Source: Paraburkholderia domus | GTDB taxonomy: Bacteria > Pseudomonadota > Gammaproteobacteria > Burkholderiales > Burkholderiaceae | Assembly: GCF_905220705.1 (NCBI RefSeq) | Contig: NZ_CAJNAT010000002.1 | Span: forward strand, 496,001-560,000 | Length of the DNA: 64,000 bases | Reading direction: 5' to 3' | In this document: piece by piece, positions 8,951 to 16,938 of the stretch | Position numbering within the stretch: the stretch's first letter is position 1 | Layout of the letters: each line of letters begins with the position of its first letter | Program-made: the position numbers and the translations under genes | Notes under the pieces: model-generated | Seen by the model: only the letters and a program-made list of their open reading frames with translations | The model's database searches: none | Told to the model about the DNA's origin: nothing

Positions 8951-10189
8951 ATGACATCGATAGCCCACCCCGTGACGAACGCTTTGCTCATTACCGACGT
9001 CCGTCAGCCTGATGGTGCGCGCGTCGACGTGTCGATCGCCGACGGCCATATCGCGGCAATCGGACCGGACCTGCCGCGCGCGCCCGGCGTCGCCCATGAA
9101 GACGGCGCGGGCGCACTGCTGCTGCCGGGTTTCGTCGAAGGCCATACACACCTCGACAAAACCACCTGGGGCATGGACTGGTATCGCAACGCGGTCGGTC
9201 CGAAACTGACCGACCGCATCGAAAACGAACGGCGCTGGCGCGCGGAAAGCGGCCATGACGCAGGCGCTCAGTCGCTCGCGCTGGCCCGCGCGTTTCTGTG
9301 CGCCGGAACGACACGTCTGCGCACCCACGTCGATATCGATACGGACGCGGGCCTGCGTCATCTGGAAGGCGTACTCGCTACGCGCGATAGTTTGCGCGGT
9401 GTGCTCGATATGCAGATCGTCGCGTTCCCGCAATCCGGCCTGCTCGGCCGCCCAGGCACCGACACGTTGCTCGATCGCGCATTGAGCGCCGGCGCCGATG
9501 TGCTAGGCGCGCTCGATCCTGCACTGATCGACCGCGATCCGGTTGCGTCGCTGAATGTGACCTTCGACATCGCAAACCGCCATCACAAACCGATCGACAT
9601 CCATCTTCACGAACCCGGCGAAATCGGAGCGTTCACGCTGGGGCTTCTGCTCGACCGTGTCGCAGCGCTCGGCATGCAAGGGCACGTCGTTGTCAGTCAC
9701 GCGTTCTGTCTTGGCGCGTTGCCCGAGCGCGAACGCGATGCCTTGCTCACGCGGCTTGCCGATCTGCGCGTTGCGCTCCTGACGACCGCGCCGCCTTCGG
9801 TACCCGTGCCGCCGCTCAAGCCCTGCATCGAACACGGCGTGACGCTGTTCGGCGGCAACGACGGCGTGCGCGACACGTGGACGCCATATGGCTCGCCGGA
9901 CATGCTCGAACGCGCGATGCTGATCGGCATGCGCTACGGCCTGCGCCGCGACGACGATCTCGCGATTGCGTTTGACTGCGTCAGCACCACCGCTGCCCAT
10001 GGCTGCGGATTCACGGACTACGGCTTGCACGTCGGCGCGCGTGCCGATCTTGTCCTGGTGGATGCGGACACGATCGCCCATGCGATCGTCGCGCGGCCGC
10101 AGCGTTTGCTGGTGGTGGCCAACGGCCGGATCGTCGCGCGCAACGGCGCCGGGGTCGACCGCGAGTCCCATCATGGGCACGAGCAGTAA
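8951..10189 (+). CDS. Cytosine deaminase-like metal-dependent amidohydrolase
   Basis: The 412-residue protein belongs to the amidohydrolase superfamily, CodA/atrazine-type branch. Metal-site motifs are GFVEGHTHLDKT (HxH, near residue 63), DIHLHEPGE, VVSHAFCLG and the late aspartate in FGGNDGVRDTWTPYG. These enzymes hydrolyse amino or amide groups on pyrimidines and related heterocycles; the substrate here is not certain. The ATG at 8951 has no strong ribosome site, and GTG at 8972 is possible. The last ~9 codons overlap an antisense EamA remnant, so its C terminus may be a rearrangement product. Confidence 0.85.
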   Translation: MTSIAHPVTNALLITDVRQPDGARVDVSIADGHIAAIGPDLPRAPGVAHEDGAGALLLPGFVEGHTHLDKTTWGMDWYRNAVGPKLTDRIENERRWRAESGHDAGAQSLALARAFLCAGTTRLRTHVDIDTDAGLRHLEGVLATRDSLRGVLDMQIVAFPQSGLLGRPGTDTLLDRALSAGADVLGALDPALIDRDPVASLNVTFDIANRHHKPIDIHLHEPGEIGAFTLGLLLDRVAALGMQGHVVVSHAFCLGALPERERDALLTRLADLRVALLTTAPPSVPVPPLKPCIEHGVTLFGGNDGVRDTWTPYGSPDMLERAMLIGMRYGLRRDDDLAIAFDCVSTTAAHGCGFTDYGLHVGARADLVLVDADTIAHAIVARPQRLLVVANGRIVARNGAGVDRESHHGHEQ

Positions 10190-10324
10190 CAGCATCGAGG
10201 TCCGTTGCACACCGAGCTGCTCGATGCCGCGAAACCACACGCCATAAGCAACGATCGTGGCGGCCAGCACGAGATAGGCAAGCGCAAGATAGTGACGCAA
10301 TCCGGGATGCGTAGGCAACGGCAT
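10163..10324 (-). pseudogene. Remnant of an EamA/DMT-family permease
   Basis: Reading the minus strand from 10324 gives a segment typical of the C-terminal half of EamA drug/metabolite transporters: LALAYLVLAATIVAYGVWF, then RGIEQLGVQRTSMLLLLVP. The frame then enters the antisense of the deaminase 3' end and loses membrane character. No start or remaining transmembrane helices are found upstream; a stop is reached at about 10400. It is therefore a fragment of some 50 codons left by a deletion or rearrangement. Confidence 0.55.
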
Positions 10325-10417
10325 CAGGGTCGGAAAACGTGTTAGCAGCGCATAACTTGACGACTTCGGCCGGCAATCAGTCCGCGCTGCTATTTCACGC
10401 TAAGTCCGGCTTGTCCT

Positions 10418-11221
10418 TCAAGGCCGCTCGCCTCGCGCCAACCGTGCATCGATATCACGCACGACAGGCATCAGATCAGCAACGCTATCGATCACGTAAT
10501 GCGCGCCCGCGGCCTGCAACTTCTGAATCGCCGCCTTGCGCCGCCAGACAAATTCATCCGGCGCCAACGCTTTGACATCGTCCTCGGCCATGCCAAAAGC
10601 ATTGCCGCTTACAGCAACACCGACCGCCCACGTGCCGCCATTGATCCCTTCCTCGATGCCGACCTCGGTGTCGTCAACCTTGATGGCATCTTTCGCGCGC
10701 CACACACCCAACTCTGGCAACGTCTTATAGATCATGTATGGAGACGGACGTCCTTCCGGCGTGTCACCGGTACACACAATGCTATCCGGCGAAAAACCCT
10801 GAGCCGCCGCGCCCGGCACGATCTCGGCCATGATTTCGCGCGTATAGCCGGTGGTCGTGCCAATCCTGATATCGTCGCTACGCAGCGCGCTCGCCACTTC
10901 CGCGACGCCCGGAATCACCGAACTGTAGCTCGCGGCCACCGCGATGTTCTTCGGCACGAAGACGTCGTACACGGCGTCGATGTCCTCTTCGCCCGGCGTG
11001 CGGCCGTACTTGTCGGCCCACGCTTGCGACACGCGCGGCAATGCCATCAACGCTGCAATGTGCGGGCGCTTGGCCATGCCCATCGGACCACGTGCTTCGT
11101 CGATCGTGATCGCGACGCCAAACTGCTCGAACGTTTCGACAAACGCGCCCATCGGCGCCAACGAACCATAATCGACCACCGTGCCGGCCCAATCGAAAAT
11201 CACTGCTTTTACGTGTTTCAT
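10418..11221 (-). CDS. phnX: Phosphonoacetaldehyde hydrolase
   Basis: The 267-residue HAD-superfamily enzyme has the nucleophile motif VIFDWAGTVVDYG at the N terminus, the Schiff-base lysine in PMGMAKRPHI (about residue 52), and late HAD motifs GTTTGYTRE and KVDDTEVGIEEG. PhnX cleaves the C-P bond of phosphonoacetaldehyde to acetaldehyde and phosphate. It lies 60 bp downstream of phnW on the same strand, completing the 2-aminoethylphosphonate pathway. The gap holds a perfect 8-bp hairpin (CGCGCGGC/GCCGCGCG, 11253-11270), which could tune phnX expression. Confidence 0.95.
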   Translation of the reverse strand: MKHVKAVIFDWAGTVVDYGSLAPMGAFVETFEQFGVAITIDEARGPMGMAKRPHIAALMALPRVSQAWADKYGRTPGEEDIDAVYDVFVPKNIAVAASYSSVIPGVAEVASALRSDDIRIGTTTGYTREIMAEIVPGAAAQGFSPDSIVCTGDTPEGRPSPYMIYKTLPELGVWRAKDAIKVDDTEVGIEEGINGGTWAVGVAVSGNAFGMAEDDVKALAPDEFVWRRKAAIQKLQAAGAHYVIDSVADLMPVVRDIDARLARGERP

Positions 11222-11281
11222 CTACTTCAATTTCTCAGGAGGTTGTAAAGCTCGCGCGGCGTGCCGCGCGGGGCACTCTGT

Positions 11282-12511
11282 TCACGCTGCCTCGGCCAGC
11301 GTCTTGCGTTCTTCGATCGCCGCCGCCGGCGGCGCGGCGTGCCCGACACCCATCGCGTGAAGGGATTGCGCACACGCCTGCACCACGCGGTGCATCACAC
11401 GCTCATCCACCTGGCCGATGCAGCCGATGCGGAAGCTGTCCACCACAGTGAGCTTGCCCGGATAGATGATGAAACCCTGCTCCTTCATCAATTCATAGAA
11501 GCGCTCGAACTTGAACGACGGATGCGCCGGCGAGAAAAACGTCACGATGATCGGCGAGCGCCAACGCGCGTTCAACAGTGGCTCGAAGCCGAGTTCATGC
11601 ATGCCCGCGACCAGCACGTCGCGGTTGTTCGCGTAACGCGCGAGGCGCCCGGCCTGGCCGCCTTCGAGCTTATGCAGACGCAAGGCCTCGATAAACGCAG
11701 CAACCGTGTGCGTGGGCGGTGTGAAGCGCCATTGACCGGTGCGGTTCATCACGTCCCACTGGTCGTACACGTCGAGGGAGAGCGAGTGGCTGCGGCCCTT
11801 GGCCTCCTGCAACGCGCTCTTGCGGGCGATCACGAAGCCGAAACCGGGCACGCCCTCGATGCATTTGTTCGCCGACGAGACAAAGGCCTCGCACGGAATC
11901 TGACGCACATCGAGCGGCACCGCGCCGAACGCACTCATCGAGTCGATCAGCAGCTTGCGGCCTTTTTTCGCGGTGGCGGCGGCGATTTCTTCGATCGGAT
12001 TGAGAATCCCGGAGCTCGTTTCACAATGCACCGCGACCACGTGCGTAATGCGCGGATCGGCGTCCAGCATGCTTTCGACTTCGACGCCGCGCGGCGGCAG
12101 GTAGTCGCCCTTGTCGAGCACCGTGCAGGCACGGCCGAGATAACCGAGGGTGGTCGCAATGCGCTTGCCATAGGCGCCGTTGGCCAGCACCAGGGCGTGA
12201 CCATCGCGTGGAATCAGGCTGCCGAGCATCGCTTCGACGCAATAACTGCCGCTGCCCTGGAGCGGCACGCAGTCGTACTCGCCGGCGGTGTCGCCGGCTA
12301 TTTCCAGCAGGCTGCGGCGCAGTTGGGCGGTCATTGCGCGGAAGTCGCCGTCCCACGAGCCCCAGTCGCGCAGCATCGCTTCCTTGGTCGAGAACGCCGT
12401 GGTCAGCGGTCCCGGCGTCAACAGATACGGCTCGCCTTTGGCCGGCGCGGCACACGTCGCTGCTGAAGGCATCGCGGACACTGACGGGGCGCTATCGATC
12501 GCGTTTTCCAT
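11282..12511 (-). CDS. phnW: 2-aminoethylphosphonate--pyruvate transaminase
   Basis: PLP fold-type I aminotransferase with the PhnW signature YLLTPGPLTT near the N terminus, VHCETSSGIL, and the PLP-lysine region FVSSANKCIEGVPGFGFV. It transfers the amino group of 2-aminoethylphosphonate to pyruvate, giving phosphonoacetaldehyde and alanine. I chose the ATG at 12511 (409 aa) because CGGAGATTCCGAAC precedes it; the ATG at 12544 is possible but lacks such a site. It carries a roughly 25-residue Ala/Ser-rich N-terminal extension. It is followed by phnX and is divergent from a LysR gene. Confidence 0.95.
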   Translation of the reverse strand: MENAIDSAPSVSAMPSAATCAAPAKGEPYLLTPGPLTTAFSTKEAMLRDWGSWDGDFRAMTAQLRRSLLEIAGDTAGEYDCVPLQGSGSYCVEAMLGSLIPRDGHALVLANGAYGKRIATTLGYLGRACTVLDKGDYLPPRGVEVESMLDADPRITHVVAVHCETSSGILNPIEEIAAATAKKGRKLLIDSMSAFGAVPLDVRQIPCEAFVSSANKCIEGVPGFGFVIARKSALQEAKGRSHSLSLDVYDQWDVMNRTGQWRFTPPTHTVAAFIEALRLHKLEGGQAGRLARYANNRDVLVAGMHELGFEPLLNARWRSPIIVTFFSPAHPSFKFERFYELMKEQGFIIYPGKLTVVDSFRIGCIGQVDERVMHRVVQACAQSLHAMGVGHAAPPAAAIEERKTLAEAA

Positions 12512-12576
12512 GTTCGGAATCTCCGGTATCGCTGTTTCGGTCATGACACAGTACAGAAAGGCCGTCCATCGGTAAA

Positions 12577-12591
12577 ATCGATATAATCGAT
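12577..12591. promoter_or_regulatory. Candidate LysR operator between phnW and its regulator
   Basis: ATCGAT-ATA-ATCGAT forms a 15-bp dyad in the 118-bp divergent intergenic region. Its inner 13 bp fit the LTTR T-N11-A rule. This is an AT-rich spot in a GC-rich context, 39 bp before the LysR start. Binding is inferred. Confidence 0.45.
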
Positions 12592-12629
12592 GCTGGCATC
12601 ACAAAAACTTATCTCTCGATGAGGTAGAC

Positions 12630-13511
12630 GTGCAATACGCGCAATTGCGGGCGTTTCATGCGGTCGCGGAACATGGCGGGTTTTCCAAAGCGGCGCAGGC
12701 GCTGTCGCTCACACAGCCGGCGGTGTCGGATCACGTGAAGCGGCTCGAGCAGGATTACGGCGTCAAACTGTTCGAACGCGGCCCACGCGGCGTCGAAACC
12801 ACCGAACTTGGCCTGCGCCTCTTCACCGTGACGCGGCAGATGCTCAGTTGCGAGCGCGACGCGCGGCAACTGCTCGAATCGGCGGGTGGGCTCGAGTCCG
12901 GCTCGCTCTCGCTGGTCGCGGACGCGCCCGATCTGGCCGTCGCGCTGATCGGCGCATTCCGCAAGCTGCATCCCGGGATCGTTGTGACGCTGTCGATCGC
13001 CAATGCCGCGGACTGCATGCAGCGTGTGCTGTCGAGCGCGGTCGACGCCGCCATTACCGCCGCGCCGCAGGTGCACAGCCGGCTCGAGTCGCGCGTGTTG
13101 CGGCGCGATCCGCTGGTGGCGATGGTGCCGGCAAGCTATCCGGTGGCGAAGAAACGCAAGCTGAGTTACGCGGAACTCGTGCAGCAGCCGATGATTTTTC
13201 GCGAGCCGCAATCGGTTACCCAGCAGTTGCTGGAGATCGAATTGGTGCGCGAGTCCTTGCAGGTCGAGCCGGTGATGTATGTGGATGGGCGTGAAGCGCT
13301 GGAGGAAGCGGTCGCGCAGGGGATGGGGGTGGGCGTGATCGCGCGCGCCGAATTCAATGAGTCGCGGCGGATCAGAATGATTCCACTCCAGGATTGCCAG
13401 GTTCAGATGATCGAATCGCTCACGCGGCTCGCCGAGCGGCCGGGTTCGAATCTGCTGGATGCGTTATTTGCGGTGGAGTTGACTGGCGCCACGACTGCGG
13501 CTGCCCAGTAG
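12630..13511 (+). CDS. LysR-family regulator, likely of phosphonate utilisation
   Basis: The 293-residue LTTR uses a GTG start preceded by GATGAGGTAGAC. The N-terminal HTH includes FSKAAQALSLTQPAVSDHVKRLEQ (residues about 18-41) and a substrate-binding-like effector domain follows. Location opposite phnW-phnX makes those genes the probable targets and 2-aminoethylphosphonate or a metabolite the probable effector. A strong intrinsic terminator follows 16 bp after the stop. Confidence 0.9.
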   Translation: MQYAQLRAFHAVAEHGGFSKAAQALSLTQPAVSDHVKRLEQDYGVKLFERGPRGVETTELGLRLFTVTRQMLSCERDARQLLESAGGLESGSLSLVADAPDLAVALIGAFRKLHPGIVVTLSIANAADCMQRVLSSAVDAAITAAPQVHSRLESRVLRRDPLVAMVPASYPVAKKRKLSYAELVQQPMIFREPQSVTQQLLEIELVRESLQVEPVMYVDGREALEEAVAQGMGVGVIARAEFNESRRIRMIPLQDCQVQMIESLTRLAERPGSNLLDALFAVELTGATTAAAQ

Positions 13512-13526
13512 CCCAATAGAACGGAA

Positions 13527-13560
13527 CGCCGCTGGGCAAGCGTTGTCCAGCGGCGTTTTC
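13527..13560 (+). terminator. Intrinsic terminator after the phosphonate LysR gene
   Basis: A perfect 10-bp stem (ACGCCGCTGG / CCAGCGGCGT) with an 11-nt loop is followed by TTTT. It is 16 bp past the LysR stop and oriented for plus-strand transcription. Confidence 0.8.
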
Positions 13561-13640
13561 ATGTTGCCTTGAGGCGGCGAGCGTATATCGGAATCGTGGC
13601 AGGCGTCGCCACACTCGAACACCCGCCGCGCGTCAGCCTG

Positions 13641-14387
13641 TTACCGCGAACCGCCGCTGGCAATAAGGCTTTCGCCGGTCATCCAGCGCGAATCGTCGGA
13701 TGCGAGGAACACGGCCACGCCCGCAATGTCGTCTGGCTGGCCGATACGGCCAAGCGGTGTCGTGCTGATCGCCCAGGTCTCGAAGTCCGAGCCGACAAAG
13801 CCGGCACTATGGGTGCCTTCGGTTTCCACCATGCCGGGATTCACGGAGTTAACGCGAATCTTGCGCGGGCCGAGTTCACGTGCCAGTACGCCGGTGATGG
13901 CGTCCACCGCGCCCTTGGTGGCGGTATAAACCGCGCTGCCCGGCGGCGTGATGCGGCTGACGACCGAACTGACGTTCACAATGCTGCCGCCTTCGCCCAG
14001 ATGTTTCACCGCCGCTTGCGTGACCAGGAGCAGACCCAGCACGTTCACATCGAACTGCTTGTGGAAGTGCGCTTCAGTGATCGCCTCGATCGGCGCCATC
14101 TCATACACGCCGGAATTATTCACGAGGATGTCGAGGCGGCCGTACGTTTCGACCGCTGTGTCGATGATGCCTTGCGCGTCGGCTGCCTTGGATACATCAC
14201 CTGCAACGGCCACTGCCTTGCCGCCCGCCGTGGTGATTGCGGCGACCACGTCGTCCGCGCCCGCCTTGCTGGACGCATAGTTCACCACCACCGACGCGCC
14301 CTGCGCCGCCAGTGCCTTGGCAATCGCGGCGCCGATGCCCTTCGATGCGCCCGTTACAACCGCAACCTTACCTGTGAGCTTGCTCAT
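13641..14387 (-). CDS. SDR-family NAD(P)-dependent oxidoreductase
   Basis: Classical short-chain dehydrogenase of 248 residues: cofactor motif TGASKGIGAAIA (about residues 12-23), NNSG, and the catalytic Ser-Tyr-Lys set in VSSVVSRITPPGSAVYTATKGA. The ASSKAG stretch after beta-2 suggests NADP(H) may be accepted. The ATG at 14387 has AAAGGAAACG upstream; a longer frame reaches 14579 but lacks a ribosome site. It is a stand-alone gene with a 248-bp leader. The substrate is not predictable; similar proteins are annotated glucose 1-dehydrogenase or 3-oxoacyl-ACP reductase. Confidence 0.88.
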   Translation of the reverse strand: MSKLTGKVAVVTGASKGIGAAIAKALAAQGASVVVNYASSKAGADDVVAAITTAGGKAVAVAGDVSKAADAQGIIDTAVETYGRLDILVNNSGVYEMAPIEAITEAHFHKQFDVNVLGLLLVTQAAVKHLGEGGSIVNVSSVVSRITPPGSAVYTATKGAVDAITGVLARELGPRKIRVNSVNPGMVETEGTHSAGFVGSDFETWAISTTPLGRIGQPDDIAGVAVFLASDDSRWMTGESLIASGGSR

Positions 14388-14635
14388 GATCGTTTCCTTT
14401 GAATGAGGTACGCGCCGACGCGCTGTCGCGAAGATCTGCGGTGCTGACGTCGATGAAGCCGGAAATGGCGTGGCGCTGTCACTGGACACAATGTAGGCAT
14501 GCAAGCCGTAGGGATAAAGCGGCTGAAGGCGAATAGATACGTCGGATGAGCCGAACAATCGGAAAGGGGTTGGGGACAAAGCGCGCGATCGGAGGTCCGG
14601 CTAGCGCGCAGGGCCGCAACCGGGATGCTGAGACC

Positions 14636-15658
14636 TCACCGCTCCGACGCAAACTCACCGAAAAACGATCGCGCGTTCGCATCGAGCGTCTCGACGTGAT
14701 AGCCGCCCTCCTGCACGATCAGTGTCGGCAACTTCAGCGCACCGAGCTGGCCGCCGAGTTTGCCGAAGCCCTCGGTCGTCACGGCCACCATCGATTGGGG
14801 ATCGTCCTTGTAGATGTCGAAGCCTAGCGCCACGACCAATGCATCCGGCTGAAAACGTGCGACCACGCGCAGCGCCGCGTCAAGTTGCTCGAAGAACACC
14901 GCTTCCGACGAACCGTGCGGCATCGGCAGATTGACGTTGTAGCCTTCGCCTCTCTCCACGCCGCGTTCGTCTTCGAACCCGGCCACCACGGGATAAAAAT
15001 TCGTTGGGTCGCCATGGATCGACACATACAACACGTCGTCGCGGCCGTAGAAAATTTCCTGAATGCCCTGGCCGTGATGCATGTCCGTATCGAGAATCGC
15101 GACGCGCCCATACTTTTTCCGCAGCGCTTGCGCCGCGACCGCGGCGTTGTTCAGATAGCAGAAACCCCCTGCCGCTTCGGCACGCGCGTGATGGCCCGGT
15201 GGGCGGCACAATGCGTACGCTTCACCTGCGCCGTCGAGGATCGCATGCGCGCCGGCCAACGCGCTTTGTGCGGACCAGTAAGCAGATTCGTAGGTATCCG
15301 CGCCGATCGGGCAACTGCCATCGGCTTGATAGCGCGCGGCCTGTGACAGTACACCGCGCAACGGATTATTCTCGCGGATGTACACGTTCGACATCACTTC
15401 GTCGCCCCATTCCGCAGGCATCTTCTTCCACTCGCGGTGCGCTTCTTCGAGGAAGCGCAAATAGTTCTTCCCATGCACTTCCGCGAGCGGAGCCGCACCG
15501 AAATCCGCGGGTTCACGTACATCGAAGCCGAGCTTCTTTGCGGCTTCGACGAGCCGCAACGCACGCTCGGGCACTTCCTGCGGCGCGCGCATCTGGCCAC
15601 GCGACAGATAGCTGCGCGGATGATGCTTCAATTGTGCCGGATGAAAAAACGTCTGCAT
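14636..15658 (-). CDS. Histone-deacetylase-like amidohydrolase (acetylpolyamine amidohydrolase type)
   Basis: 340 residues with the class II HDAC/AphA fold signature: RPPGHHARAEAAGGFCYLNN (paired His) and ILDTDMHHGQG (zinc Asp and His), then QEGGYHVETL near the C terminus. The bacterial relatives deacetylate acetylated polyamines or other small amides using Zn2+. It is the third gene of a minus-strand operon after an MHS transporter and a carbamoylase-type hydrolase (17-bp gaps). That context suggests catabolism of an N-acylated amine. The start is supported by AAAGGACTTGGAAC. Confidence 0.9.
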   Translation of the reverse strand: MQTFFHPAQLKHHPRSYLSRGQMRAPQEVPERALRLVEAAKKLGFDVREPADFGAAPLAEVHGKNYLRFLEEAHREWKKMPAEWGDEVMSNVYIRENNPLRGVLSQAARYQADGSCPIGADTYESAYWSAQSALAGAHAILDGAGEAYALCRPPGHHARAEAAGGFCYLNNAAVAAQALRKKYGRVAILDTDMHHGQGIQEIFYGRDDVLYVSIHGDPTNFYPVVAGFEDERGVERGEGYNVNLPMPHGSSEAVFFEQLDAALRVVARFQPDALVVALGFDIYKDDPQSMVAVTTEGFGKLGGQLGALKLPTLIVQEGGYHVETLDANARSFFGEFASER

Positions 15659-15675
15659 GTTCCAAGTCCTTTGCT

Positions 15676-16920
15676 TCAGGCGTAAGCCGGCGCAGCCACC
15701 TTGGCGCGCGCCAGCACCGCATTGATCAACACGTTCGCACCGGCGGTCACGTCGCCGGGCAATGCATCTTCGGCTTCGTTATGCGAGAGGCCGTCGACAC
15801 ATGGAATGAACACCATCGCCGTCGGCACATGCCTTGCCAGATGAATCGCATCGTGCCCCGCACCGCTGACGATACGCTCGTATGCGTAACCGAGTTGCTG
15901 TGCCGCCTGTTCGACCAGCGCGACACAGGCTGAATCGAACGGTGTTGCCGGGCTCTTCCAGTAAGTCGAGATTGCGGCCCGCAGACCGCGTTGCGTCGCG
16001 ATTTGCTCGAACGCGACGCGCACATCACGCTCCATTGCGTCGATTTGTGCGTCGTCGGGATGGCGCAGATCGACGGTGAATGCCAGCTTTCCAGCGATCG
16101 TATTGCGCGAAGAATTCGGCACGTCGATCTGACCGATCGTGACCAAGCCCGAGGGCGCGTAGCGCTGCGCGATGGCTTCGAGCTCGAGCGCCATTGCCGA
16201 GGCCGCAAAGAAAGCGTCCTTTCTATAGGGCATCGGCGTGGTGCCCGCGTGTGCCGCGACGCCGCTCACGTCGACGTCGAGCCAGCGAATCGCCTGACCG
16301 CCGGTGACGACACCGATCGGATGCCCGTGGCTCTCGAGAATCGGCCCCTGTTCGATATGTGCTTCAAAATAAGCTTCGACGTGGCTCGCATCCCGATGAC
16401 GCGAATTGTCATAGCCGCACGCTCTGAGCGCATCGGCGAGCGTCATACCTTGCGCATCTTGAGTATCCAATGCAGCTTGCAAAGGCGTAGCGCCGACGAA
16501 CACAGCGGAGCCGAGCATCGCAGGCGTAAAGCGCGCGCCTTCCTCATTGGTCCACGAGACGATTTCAATCGGATGATGCGTCTGGATGTTCTGATCGTTC
16601 AGGCTGCGAATCACTTCCAGCGCCGCGAGCACACCGTACACACCATCGAAGCGGCCGCCTTCCGGTTGCGTGTCGAGATGGCTGCCGATCAGCACAGGTT
16701 TCGCGTCATCGTTCGTTCCTTCGCGGCGCGCAAACAGATTGCCGACTTCGTCCGTATGCACCGTCATGCTCGCCTGCTTGCACCAACCGGCAAATAACGT
16801 GCGCCCGCGGCGGTCTTCTTCCGTCAGTGCCAGGCGCCGGACGCCGCCACGCGCGGTCGCGCCCACTTGTGCCATCTCCATCAAGCTCGCCCACAGGCGT
16901 TGTCCATCGACTTTCAACAT
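15676..16920 (-). CDS. Zn-dependent hydrolase of the hydantoinase/carbamoylase (M20) family
   Basis: The 414-residue protein has the M20-type binuclear metal motifs IGSHLDTQPEGGRFDGVYG and WTNEEGARF, plus the lid/dimerisation domain with GVAAHAGTTPMPYRKDAF. Family members cleave N-carbamoyl-amino acids, allantoate or ureidoglycolate. The exact substrate is not clear from sequence. It has AAAGGGAAATCAAAG before the ATG. It sits between the transporter and the deacetylase gene and is probably cotranscribed with both. Confidence 0.88.
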   Translation of the reverse strand: MLKVDGQRLWASLMEMAQVGATARGGVRRLALTEEDRRGRTLFAGWCKQASMTVHTDEVGNLFARREGTNDDAKPVLIGSHLDTQPEGGRFDGVYGVLAALEVIRSLNDQNIQTHHPIEIVSWTNEEGARFTPAMLGSAVFVGATPLQAALDTQDAQGMTLADALRACGYDNSRHRDASHVEAYFEAHIEQGPILESHGHPIGVVTGGQAIRWLDVDVSGVAAHAGTTPMPYRKDAFFAASAMALELEAIAQRYAPSGLVTIGQIDVPNSSRNTIAGKLAFTVDLRHPDDAQIDAMERDVRVAFEQIATQRGLRAAISTYWKSPATPFDSACVALVEQAAQQLGYAYERIVSGAGHDAIHLARHVPTAMVFIPCVDGLSHNEAEDALPGDVTAGANVLINAVLARAKVAAPAYA

Positions 16921-16938
16921 CTTTGATTTCCCTTTGAT

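Noticed and set aside
11261..12466. 401-codon plus-strand frame
   Set aside because: Antisense to phnW, no recognisable motif, Arg/His-rich.
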